A DNA stretch of 5,029 nucleotides, from assembly GCA_013152575.1 (NCBI GenBank), contig JAADGB010000094.1:1-5029 (forward strand). Direction: 5' to 3'. The stretch is from Thermoproteota archaeon (GTDB lineage: Archaea; Thermoproteota; Thermoprotei_A; Sulfolobales; Acidilobaceae). The notes under the pieces were generated by a model that was given only the letters and a program-made list of their open reading frames with translations, ran no database searches and was not told where the DNA came from. Made by a program: the position numbers and the translations under genes. This document shows, piece after piece, positions 1 through 5,029 of this stretch; positions within the stretch are counted from its first letter, which is position 1; each line of letters begins with the position of its first letter.

Positions 1-401
1 TTCAGTACCATGATTAGTGATGATTGTCTTTGCGATCCTATTATCTCGCCGAGAAAGATGTTGTTTACTAGCGCGTTGAATGACGAGTTTACAAAGTCTT
101 GGTTGTTGAGTATAATTGCTGATTTTGCCCATACTAGTACTCCGTTGTCGAATCTTGTGGCGTATAACTGCTGGATTGTTTCGTTATTGAATGATCCCGC
201 CATCAAGTCTGCGATGGTGTTAGGGTTTTGGCTGAGTGTTGTTATTCCGTTTAGTTGTAGGTTTATGCCTATCGCTTGTGACTTCTCTATGTAGAGTGTT
301 GGCGTTGTCTGTGCTGTTGTATTATTGCTTGGTATTGCTCCTACTATTGTTGCGATTAGGAAGGTGAATAATAAAAAACTTGTGATGGTTTTATTCTTCA
401 T
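1..401 (-). CDS. Secreted or membrane-anchored protein of unknown function, N-terminal part
   Basis: The frame is open from an ATG at 401 to the left edge, giving 133 residues with the C-terminus outside the window. The N-terminus is a clear signal peptide: a short basic stretch (MKNKTITS), a hydrophobic core at residues 9-22 (FLLFTFLIATIVGA), then a polar Asn/Thr/Gln segment at about 25-34 where cleavage is likely. The rest is rich in Asn, Gln, Ser and Thr and holds several N-X-S/T sequons (N26, N27, N73, N105), as expected for a glycosylated archaeal surface or periplasmic-side protein. No cysteine and no family motif is visible. An AT-rich TATA region lies 48-75 bases upstream. Unlike the other genes here it lacks a good Shine-Dalgarno site; the best match is a weak GTGG about 8 bases before the ATG. 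It could be a substrate-binding, S-layer-associated or other exported protein. I do not recognise the family, and the visible part cannot decide it. Confidence 0.72.
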   Translation of the reverse strand, partial: MKNKTITSFLLFTFLIATIVGAIPSNNTTAQTTPTLYIEKSQAIGINLQLNGITTLSQNPNTIADLMAGSFNNETIQQLYATRFDNGVLVWAKSAIILNNQDFVNSSFNALVNNIFLGEIIGSQRQSSLIMVL

Positions 402-448
402 TTTGATTCCACTCTATGTGAATAGGCCGAGGGAGAGGTTAAATACAA

Positions 449-475
449 GTATATTTATTTTATTTTTATATGTTT
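449..475 (-). promoter_or_regulatory. Candidate TATA region for the secreted-protein gene
   Basis: Read on the minus strand, the gap between the DUF401 stop (484) and the ATG at 401 holds two overlapping TATA-like stretches: ATATAAAAATA at 471-461 and AATAAATATA at 459-450. An archaeal start site about 25 bases downstream would fall near 440 or 430, leaving a leader of roughly 28-40 bases. The placement suggests that the secreted-protein gene is transcribed separately from the genes upstream. Only AT-richness and spacing support this. Confidence 0.4.
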
Positions 476-483
476 GGTATAGT

Positions 484-1683
484 TTAGAAGTAGATGAAGA
501 AAATGAGAGCCGAACCAATAATAACCGACAATATAATCGATGCGTAGGTCTTCAATAGCACTTTACCCATGCTCGACTCGAAATAATCCACTGTCAAAGC
601 CAGACAGAGGTGTACTGGGCTACCCATCACACCCATAAATCCACCTAAATATGCAATGGCCAGTAGCCCCCACGCTACTCCACCGCCTGTCAGTAGGTAT
701 GGTGTTAGTGCTGGCATTGCTGTAGAGGCGAAGAAGTTCTCGCCCCCAGCAGCTAGTCCCAAGATGAACGGTACCATGAATACAAGTACCAGTTCATTAA
801 TTCCTAGGCTATTAGCGAAACTCTCCATTGCAAGCCCCATGTTGGTCTCGAGCAGCAGGTTTTTGAAGTATAGGCTCTCCAATAGTACTAGGTGGATTGT
901 CGGTTTAACAGCTAGCTTCAGAGCATTTGCTAGCTGGGTTTTGTTGGGTCTCCAGAAAGCGATGAATAGTGCTACTACTATTACGAGTGAGTAGAGCATG
1001 GGGGTCCCTGAGAAGAAGAGTATCACAAGTGCTAGTAGTGGTGATATCGATGCGAAGAATACTCCCATGGTAGCACCGGTTGAGGGGCAGAATATTCTTT
1101 TTAGGATAGGGTATGATACGATGACTCCAGCGAGTATTGCTGCCAGCGTGCCTACCCATGAGTGGCTCACAACGTCGATTGGGCTAATGTAGAGCACGCT
1201 TGCAGTGATTACGACGCTTTGGAAGAGTGGCCATGAAGGGACCCACAAGTGTCTAAACCAGTAGTTTAGATAGGTTGAATCGTCCCTTGACAATTTCGCC
1301 TCATTGAGATACTTGTTCCTTAACGCAATGGCTGAAACGAGTGCCCCTCCTGGCATAGGCATTAGGCCTATCAGTGCGGGAACACCTGTTAGTGCTAGCT
1401 TACAACTCGATGATGCGAGTGAATCAACCATCTTTTCGAGCAGTCCGGTCTCTTTCATTAGGCCAGCGAGTAGCATTGAGAAGAATATGTATACGAATAC
1501 TCGAATATCGTTCCACTCCAGAAGCCTAGTGGCGGAGTTGTAGACTTGGGAGGGTGTGGCGCTTAGCACCGCATATATTGCTATCATCGCGGCGATTACA
1601 ATGTAGACTTTCCTTATCTTAGAGGCGAGTAGTATAAGTACAGCATATGCTGCTATGAAGCCCCATACAGGGTTTATCTGCAC
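484..1683 (-). CDS. DUF401 family integral membrane protein, probable transporter
   Basis: A 399-residue polytopic membrane protein matching the DUF401 family (archaeal and bacterial proteins predicted to have about ten membrane spans; substrate unknown). Characteristic segments are LMPMPGGALVSA at residues 107-118, NYWFRHLW at 140-147 and GSPVHLCLALT at 354-364. Hydrophobic spans lie near 5-22, 25-41, 60-76, 96-120, 150-168, 176-194, 205-224, 228-244, 297-313, 333-352 and 379-398. The start chosen is GTG at 1683: AGGTG at 1695-1691 lies 7 bases before it, and the protein then opens directly into the first span. An ATG at 1731 would add 16 polar residues, overlap the upstream gene by 28 bases, and has no good ribosome binding site. 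The homoserine dehydrogenase stop lies only 20 bases upstream, so the two are probably one transcript. My recollection is that DUF401 belongs to the ion-transporter superfamily of secondary carriers; export or uptake of an amino-acid-related solute is inference only. Confidence 0.88.
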   Translation of the reverse strand: MQINPVWGFIAAYAVLILLASKIRKVYIVIAAMIAIYAVLSATPSQVYNSATRLLEWNDIRVFVYIFFSMLLAGLMKETGLLEKMVDSLASSSCKLALTGVPALIGLMPMPGGALVSAIALRNKYLNEAKLSRDDSTYLNYWFRHLWVPSWPLFQSVVITASVLYISPIDVVSHSWVGTLAAILAGVIVSYPILKRIFCPSTGATMGVFFASISPLLALVILFFSGTPMLYSLVIVVALFIAFWRPNKTQLANALKLAVKPTIHLVLLESLYFKNLLLETNMGLAMESFANSLGINELVLVFMVPFILGLAAGGENFFASTAMPALTPYLLTGGGVAWGLLAIAYLGGFMGVMGSPVHLCLALTVDYFESSMGKVLLKTYASIILSVIIGSALIFFIYF

Positions 1684-1690
1684 ATTACCG

Positions 1691-1695
1691 CACCT
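1691..1695 (-). promoter_or_regulatory. Shine-Dalgarno site that decides the DUF401 start
   Basis: AGGTG on the minus strand, 7 bases before GTG at 1683 and lying in the 20-base gap after the homoserine dehydrogenase stop. It matches the anti-Shine-Dalgarno end of archaeal 16S rRNA and favours the GTG over the upstream ATG at 1731. Confidence 0.6.
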
Positions 1696-1703
1696 TCGCC
1701 AGG

Positions 1704-2711
1704 TTAGCGTGATTCCACTAGATTCCTCCATCTAATGTAGTCCAATATATCGGTTACCATTACTTTAGCCGTCCTCCAAGCTGGCCCAGCGGGTCCCTTA
1801 AGGACTATCTCTGTTCCTTCAAGAGTGAATACAATTACGTTCTCCTCGCCCTCAGCCGTAGCCAGCGGATCATCTCTGGGAATAACCTCTGGTCTCACCC
1901 TGTAGACGCCTTCCTTGAAGTCCGCATAAGCGATGTACTTTACTCTCTTACCCTCGCGTAAGCTGTTCCTAACTACATCTTCACCAATAGAGTCCACTGG
2001 CGTCCGTTCAATAAGGTCCAGTTTCACGTCGGCACCTAGCGTGTTGGATAATATGACGAGTTTAGCCGCTGGATCCCAGCCATGTGTATCTATTCTTGGA
2101 TCCGGCTCAGCCAGCTTAGCCTTAATTGATTCCCTAATGGCCTCGTCAAAGCTGAGCCCTCTCTCAACAAACCCTAGAATGTAGTTGGTAGAAGCGTTCA
2201 AGACCGCTCTAATGCTCTCGACTCCCCTGAGTCTTAGTCCAAGGGCGGCATCGATAGCAGGGGTTCCCGCAGCTACAGTGGCTCTGTAACCAACGTAGAC
2301 TCCCGCCTTATCGGCATCCTCGAGGAAGCGGCGTCCCTCCAGTGCTAGGACGGTCTTATCGGCTGTTATGATTGAGATCCCTTCTTCGATTAGACCGTAA
2401 TATATCGACTTGTTAGGCTCTCCGGTGGAATAGCTTGGCGGCATAGTTATCATTGCTAAATCTGCATCCCCAACCACCGATGCCTCAACGGGACCCATGC
2501 CTTCACGGAAACTTTCATGCTCGTGTAGCTTCTTACCTTCTTGGGCGAGCTTAACTGCGTATGCCAGGTCGCCTGGTCCTGCGACGATAACTGATCCTCT
2601 GCTCGATGATATCGATGTAATGTTTACGTCTAGTTCCTTCCTTACCTCTACAAGGCGTAGGAGAAGTTCTCTCCCGACATTGCCGAATCCTATTAGTGAG
2701 ACGTTTATCAT
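1704..2711 (-). CDS. hom: Homoserine dehydrogenase (EC 1.1.1.3)
   Basis: Converts aspartate semialdehyde to homoserine with NAD(P)H, the branch point from aspartate toward threonine and methionine; cytosolic. The 335 residues show a Rossmann motif GFGNVG at 8-13, TADK at 116-119 (family lysine K119), LNASTNYILG at 171-180, and the catalytic block AEPDPRIDTHGWDPAAKL at 201-218. In that block E202, D213 and K217 keep the 11 and 4 residue spacings of the yeast enzyme's E208, D219 and K223. The C-terminal part (GEENVIVFTLEGTEIVLKGPAG, 288-309) returns to the cofactor domain. There is no ACT domain, so threonine feedback through such a domain is not expected. R38 after the second strand could contact the 2'-phosphate of NADP(H). 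Several usual family residues are changed: the glycine-rich loop reads YRATVAAGTP, and the signature glycine and hydrophobic position are replaced (K199, T209). The ATG start is supported by AGGTGG 6 bases upstream. The gene probably shares a transcript with the DUF401 gene. A paralogue with altered specificity is possible but less likely. Confidence 0.9.
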   Translation of the reverse strand: MINVSLIGFGNVGRELLLRLVEVRKELDVNITSISSSRGSVIVAGPGDLAYAVKLAQEGKKLHEHESFREGMGPVEASVVGDADLAMITMPPSYSTGEPNKSIYYGLIEEGISIITADKTVLALEGRRFLEDADKAGVYVGYRATVAAGTPAIDAALGLRLRGVESIRAVLNASTNYILGFVERGLSFDEAIRESIKAKLAEPDPRIDTHGWDPAAKLVILSNTLGADVKLDLIERTPVDSIGEDVVRNSLREGKRVKYIAYADFKEGVYRVRPEVIPRDDPLATAEGEENVIVFTLEGTEIVLKGPAGPAWRTAKVMVTDILDYIRWRNLVESR

Positions 2712-2717
2712 GCTACG

Positions 2718-2728
2718 CCACCTAGGTG
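2718..2728 (-). promoter_or_regulatory. Ribosome binding site inside a 10-bp palindrome before homoserine dehydrogenase
   Basis: The minus strand carries AGGTGG (2723-2718) 6 bases before the ATG at 2711. It forms half of the perfect palindrome CACCTAGGTG at 2719-2728. The ribosome binding call is solid. The palindrome could be chance or a small dyad operator; with no loop it cannot fold as an ordinary hairpin. Confidence 0.6.
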
Positions 2729-2771
2729 TGCTCCAATACCTTAATCTTTGATTTTGAAAGTGAGATGGTTC

Positions 2772-2782
2772 TTGATTAAATG
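2772..2782 (-). promoter_or_regulatory. Weak TATA-like sequence in the flavin reductase/homoserine dehydrogenase gap
   Basis: The 76-base gap between the flavin reductase stop (2788) and the homoserine dehydrogenase ATG (2711) contains CATTTAATCA on the minus strand at about 2781-2772. A start site 25 bases downstream would give a leader of roughly 35-40 bases. The match to an archaeal TATA box is poor, and read-through from the flavin reductase gene is an equally good explanation. There is no clear T-run terminator in the gap. Confidence 0.2.
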
Positions 2783-2787
2783 GATAA

Positions 2788-3555
2788 TCACTTAAGCCCT
2801 AGCCTTCTTAGGGCCTCATCCACTAGTAGTTCAGCGTCGTCTTCCTCGAGCCCTGACTCGGCTAGATACCTCTTTACATGTTCTACTGCTTCTTCTCTTG
2901 ATGCTGCTTTCTTTACTATTTCGACTATCTCTTCCATGACCTTAATCCTCTTCTTCGAGGCCTCTTTCAAATCTCCTCTAGCGAATTCTATCTCTCTTCT
3001 CTCCCAGCCCTTTGGAGTAAGGTAGACCCTGTAGACAGGACCTGGTCTTCTCGTCCTCCCCAGGTAGAGTAGTGGTTTGTACTCTTGTAGCCGCCACATC
3101 CCATTTTCGAAGTCTTCAACTGCATATGCGGCCACAGCTTCACCTATGAATATGTCGTGGTCGCCCGCCTTCACAATGTCAACGAGCTTTAACTCTACTG
3201 CCGCGCTGGCCTCAGCTACTATGGGTACGCCGAGTACTTCTCCTCGTACTATGTGAAAGCCTGCTCTTGCTATCTTGTTCTTGTAGAATCTCTCTGATAC
3301 ATCACCTAGGTAGGGCATCCTCTCAACATAGCGATAATCCAGCAGGTTGAATGCGAATTTGCGGCTCTTATAGACGAGCTTGTAAGTATATCTCTCGGGT
3401 GCTATAGCCACTGCAAGTAGTGGTGGCTCAAAGGAAGCCTGCATCCACCATGCTGCTAGCATTCCACCAACTCTACCATTGTACTCAGCCGTTACCAGGA
3501 CTGGCACTACAGGATAGAGCATTCTCTCTAATACGTCTAAATCGACCTTTCTCAC
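2788..3555 (-). CDS. Flavin reductase family protein (FMN-binding split barrel) with charged C-terminal extension
   Basis: Residues 10-170 look like the flavin reductase-like FMN-binding domain found in flavoredoxins and in flavin reductase components of two-component oxygenases. Visible landmarks are the first strand PVVPVLVTA (15-23), the loop GGMLAAWWMQASFEPPLLAVAI (30-51), NLL after a Ser/Lys-rich helix (70-72), the conserved GDHDIFIGE (131-139), and KPLLYLGR (160-167). Such proteins bind FMN or reduce free flavin with NAD(P)H in the cytosol; substrate and partner cannot be read here. After the barrel, residues 171-190 form a short strand-like link and 192-255 form a highly charged Lys/Glu-rich helical tail, making the protein (255 residues) longer than the usual 160-200. 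The start is GTG at 3555, supported by GGGGGTG ending 5 bases upstream. No cysteine is present in the protein. It lies 76 bases upstream of homoserine dehydrogenase; a functional link is not evident. Confidence 0.85.
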   Translation of the reverse strand: MRKVDLDVLERMLYPVVPVLVTAEYNGRVGGMLAAWWMQASFEPPLLAVAIAPERYTYKLVYKSRKFAFNLLDYRYVERMPYLGDVSERFYKNKIARAGFHIVRGEVLGVPIVAEASAAVELKLVDIVKAGDHDIFIGEAVAAYAVEDFENGMWRLQEYKPLLYLGRTRRPGPVYRVYLTPKGWERREIEFARGDLKEASKKRIKVMEEIVEIVKKAASREEAVEHVKRYLAESGLEEDDAELLVDEALRRLGLK

Positions 3556-3738
3556 AGGAACACCCCCATCATTTAATTATATAGAGATCCAATATAACTA
3601 CAGCCTAGATACGATCATAGCATCTATAAGGAAGTCATAGTCGATGTAATAGCTATGCCATGTTTCAGCGTAAATACTTGCAGAGAGAGACTACATAGAT
3701 TCAGTGAAAGGAAACAACGTAATCAGGGGGTGAATGAA
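3556..3738. promoter_or_regulatory. Divergent intergenic region between flavin reductase and fumarase operons
   Basis: This 183-base stretch separates two divergent transcription units. For the minus-strand flavin reductase it holds GGGGGTG at 3567-3561 as ribosome binding site, and TATA-like CTATATAATT (3584-3575) and GTTATATT (3598-3591). The second is better placed to leave room for the ribosome binding site in the message. For the plus-strand fumarase it holds CTATAAG at 3624-3630 and TAAATACT at 3671-3678 as TATA candidates, and GGGGGTGA at 3726-3733 as ribosome binding site. TCATAG occurs twice at exactly 20 bp spacing (3615-3620, 3635-3640), with its inverse CTATG at 3653-3657. I see no tRNA or obvious structured RNA. 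Promoter assignments rest on composition and spacing only. Confidence 0.45.
3726..3733 (+). promoter_or_regulatory. Shine-Dalgarno site that decides the fumarase alpha start
   Basis: GGGGGTGA lies 5 bases before the TTG at 3739 and is the best ribosome binding match upstream of the fumarase alpha frame. It overlaps an in-frame GTG (3730), which would therefore be a poor start. The nearby ATG at 3735 is in another frame. Confidence 0.6.
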
Positions 3739-4641
3739 TTGTCACTACAACTGGAGAAAATATTCTATGATTTCATAAAGCAGGTAGCAACAGGGATACC
3801 AGAAGACGTTTACAACAAGATAAAAGAAGCATACGAGGCAGAGACAGTCCCTGCAGCCAAAGAGCAGCTTAAGGCTATACTAGAAGACATGCAAATAGCC
3901 TGTAACAAGCAAAGACCAATATGCCAAGACACTGGAACACCATATGTATGGATCGAATGGGGGGAAGACTTCCCAGTCAAACCGTCAAAGATAATTGAAG
4001 AATTCAAAAATGCCCTAAGAAAAATTACAAAAGACGGCTACCTCAGGCCTAACGCTGTCGATCCTCTGCGTGGCCGTAACTCTGGCGATAACACTGGGAG
4101 GTATATTCCATGGATCCATGTAGAACCGGTGCCAGGAGACAAACTAGTAGTTCACTTGATGACGAAGGGAGGAGGCAGCGAGGCTCCCTCCACACTCATA
4201 ATGTCAACTCCGTTGAAGGGATTCGAGAACTTAAAGAGAGGCGTTGTTGAGGCAATTGCCAGAGCAGGCCCACTACCCTGCCCACCGTTAATCGTTGGAG
4301 TCGCTATAGGCGCGGGAGCTGATATAGTCATGACGCTAGCGAAGAAAGCTCTACTAAGGCCTGTAGGCGAGCGACATCCGGACCCTGAAGTGGCTAAGCT
4401 CGAGGAAGAACTACTAGAGGCTCTGAATAAGCTGGAGCTAGGACCCCACGGCTTCGGCGGCAAGCTCACTGCACTCGACGTCAAGATGGAGTATTCATAC
4501 AGGCACCCAGCCACATTCGCAATAGGAATTGTCACAAGCTGCTGGGCCACTAGGAGGGGAAGCATCGAGATCATGCCAGACGGCTCCTACAGGATGTTGA
4601 CCAAACACCTGAAGCCCCGAGACGGGGTTTGTTCCCTTTAG
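3739..4641 (+). CDS. Fumarate hydratase class I, alpha subunit ([4Fe-4S])
   Basis: The N-terminal-type half of the iron-sulfur fumarase, which with the beta subunit interconverts fumarate and malate in the cytosol (citric acid cycle or related carbon metabolism). From the TTG start it has 300 residues. Family motifs are ICQDTGTPYVW at 61-71, LRPNAVDPLRGRNSGDNTG at 102-120, KGGGSEAPS at 143-151, LPCPPLIVGVAIGAGAD at 179-195, GPHGFGGKLTALDVK at 235-249 and SCWATRRG at 267-274. C62, C181 and C268 are the expected cluster ligands; the first spacing, 119, equals that of C105 and C224 in E. coli FumA as I recall them. TTG at 3739 is chosen because GGGGGTGA lies 5 bases before it. An ATG at 3655 would add 28 residues of unfamiliar, Cys- and Arg-containing sequence. 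The related tartrate dehydratase alpha subunit is the main alternative function. Archaeal symbols vary for this subunit, so none is given. Confidence 0.92.
   Translation: MSLQLEKIFYDFIKQVATGIPEDVYNKIKEAYEAETVPAAKEQLKAILEDMQIACNKQRPICQDTGTPYVWIEWGEDFPVKPSKIIEEFKNALRKITKDGYLRPNAVDPLRGRNSGDNTGRYIPWIHVEPVPGDKLVVHLMTKGGGSEAPSTLIMSTPLKGFENLKRGVVEAIARAGPLPCPPLIVGVAIGAGADIVMTLAKKALLRPVGERHPDPEVAKLEEELLEALNKLELGPHGFGGKLTALDVKMEYSYRHPATFAIGIVTSCWATRRGSIEIMPDGSYRMLTKHLKPRDGVCSL
4612..4630 (+). other. GC-rich RNA hairpin at the fumarase alpha/beta junction
   Basis: AAGCCCCG (4612-4619) pairs with CGGGGTTT (4623-4630), giving an 8-bp stem with one G-U pair and an AGA loop. It covers the codons near the end of the alpha gene and ends 10 bases before the beta ribosome binding site. 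The pairing is seen directly; a role in message stability, processing or tuning beta translation is inference. It is followed by GTTCCCTTTAG, which is not a convincing terminator tract. Confidence 0.4.
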
Positions 4642-4648
4642 GAGGTGA
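4641..4648 (+). promoter_or_regulatory. Strong Shine-Dalgarno site for the fumarase beta subunit
   Basis: GGAGGTGA is a full match to the archaeal anti-Shine-Dalgarno sequence. Its first G is the last base of the alpha stop codon TAG, so the genes are tightly coupled. It lies 6 bases before the ATG at 4655. A nearer ATG at 4650 is out of frame and meets a stop after two codons. Confidence 0.8.
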
Positions 4649-4654
4649 AATGGT

Positions 4655-5029
4655 ATGAGTGAGGCAAGAGTGTTTCACTTGAAGACCCCTCTCACGGATG
4701 AAGACGTTGAAAAGCTGCGTGTCGGAGACATTGTTTACATAACTGGAATAATGGTGACTGCGAGGGACGAGGCACACAAGGAGATCCTGGAGACTCTCGA
4801 GAAAGGAGAGAAGCTCCCCATAGACCTGAAGGGCCTAGTTCTATATCACTGCGGGCCAGTGGCGAGGAAGAGGCCAGACGGCTCATGGGAGATAGTTGCG
4901 GCGGGTCCCACAACTAGTATGAGGATGGAGTCAGTAGAGGCAGAGTTCATTGAAAAGACGGGTGTCAAAATGATCGTAGGTAAGGGAGGAATGGGTAAGA
5001 GGACGGCTGAAGCTATGAAGAAACACAAA
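4655..5029 (+). CDS. Fumarate hydratase class I, beta subunit, N-terminal part
   Basis: The partner of the alpha subunit, corresponding to the C-terminal domain of single-chain class I fumarases. The window ends after 125 codons; the family is usually near 190-200 residues, so roughly two thirds is visible. Motifs in order: LKTPLTDEDVEKLRVGDIVYITG at 9-31, TARDEAHK at 35-42 (the conserved Arg and His expected near the substrate), YHCGPV at 64-69, AGPTTSMRME at 83-92 and VGKGGMG at 108-114. It starts 13 bases after the alpha stop and has the best ribosome binding site of the window, consistent with equal production of the two subunits. No frameshift or unusual residue is seen in the visible part. 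Tartrate dehydratase beta is the main alternative. Confidence 0.92.
   Translation, partial: MSEARVFHLKTPLTDEDVEKLRVGDIVYITGIMVTARDEAHKEILETLEKGEKLPIDLKGLVLYHCGPVARKRPDGSWEIVAAGPTTSMRMESVEAEFIEKTGVKMIVGKGGMGKRTAEAMKKHK

Noticed and set aside
441..483. AT-rich stretch as a transcription terminator after DUF401
   Set aside because: On the minus-strand transcript the stretch is A-rich rather than a run of T, so it does not fit the archaeal T-tract terminator and is better read as a promoter.
10..558. Two plus-strand open frames (10-294 and 325-558)
   Set aside because: They lie opposite the signal-peptide gene and the end of the DUF401 gene. Their proteins show no domain, and the minus strand frame explains the region better.
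656..1543. Several frames overlapping the DUF401 gene (plus 656-994, 998-1192, 1304-1543; minus 905-1159)
   Set aside because: They are shadows of the membrane protein gene, with composition driven by its codons and no family features of their own.
1684..1731. Longer DUF401 start at ATG 1731
   Set aside because: It overlaps the homoserine dehydrogenase end, adds a polar 16-residue stretch before the first membrane span, and lacks a ribosome binding site; the GTG at 1683 has one.
1933..3025. Plus-strand frames opposite homoserine dehydrogenase and flavin reductase (1933-2184, 2497-2751, 2780-3025), including Ser-rich proteins
   Set aside because: Their Ser-rich composition is the expected antisense reading of Glu/Arg/Ala-rich genes, and there are no start signals or known motifs.
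3556..3738. Possible small RNA or riboswitch in the divergent intergenic region
   Set aside because: No stable multi-stem fold, C/D or H/ACA box pattern or tRNA-like arrangement could be recognised by eye; only short repeats and promoter-like elements are seen.
3810..5028. Minus-strand frames opposite the fumarase genes (3810-4007, 4152-4574, 4571-4777, 4692-4913, 4846-5028)
   Set aside because: The plus strand encodes clear, motif-complete fumarase subunits; the opposite frames are low-complexity Ser/Leu/Pro shadows.

Overview
The window reads as chromosomal DNA of a hyperthermophilic archaeon, most likely a crenarchaeon of the Desulfurococcales/Thermoproteota type. The reasons are: heavy use of AGG/AGA and ATA codons; compact genes with AGGTG or GGTG Shine-Dalgarno sites just before the starts; GTG and TTG start codons; TATA-like boxes instead of bacterial -35/-10 promoters; and a two-subunit class I fumarase. 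This is an inference from sequence style; no rRNA or tRNA is present to place the organism.

Layout. From the left edge to about 3555 everything is coded on the minus strand. Reading in the direction of transcription, these genes are a flavin reductase-family protein (3555-2788), homoserine dehydrogenase (2711-1704), a DUF401 multi-pass membrane protein (1683-484), and the first 133 residues of a secreted, Asn/Thr-rich protein of unknown function (401 to the left edge). A 183-base divergent intergenic region (3556-3738) separates this cluster from a plus-strand operon for the alpha (3739-4641) and beta (4655 to the right edge, cut) subunits of [4Fe-4S] class I fumarate hydratase.

How the genes fit together. 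The two fumarase genes are 13 bases apart, and the beta ribosome binding site overlaps the alpha stop codon, so they are surely co-expressed to make one heteromeric enzyme. Homoserine dehydrogenase and the DUF401 protein are separated by only 20 bases and are probably co-transcribed. This raises the possibility that the membrane protein moves a metabolite linked to aspartate-family amino acid synthesis. The flavin reductase is 76 bases upstream of the dehydrogenase on the same strand and may or may not share its transcript. The secreted protein has its own AT-rich TATA region and looks like a separate transcription unit.

I see no CRISPR array, mobile element, tRNA, rRNA or obvious new multi-gene system. 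The points most worth attention are the homoserine dehydrogenase/DUF401 pair, the departures of the dehydrogenase from its family signature, the charged helical tail on the flavin reductase, and a strong hairpin at the alpha/beta junction of the fumarase operon.
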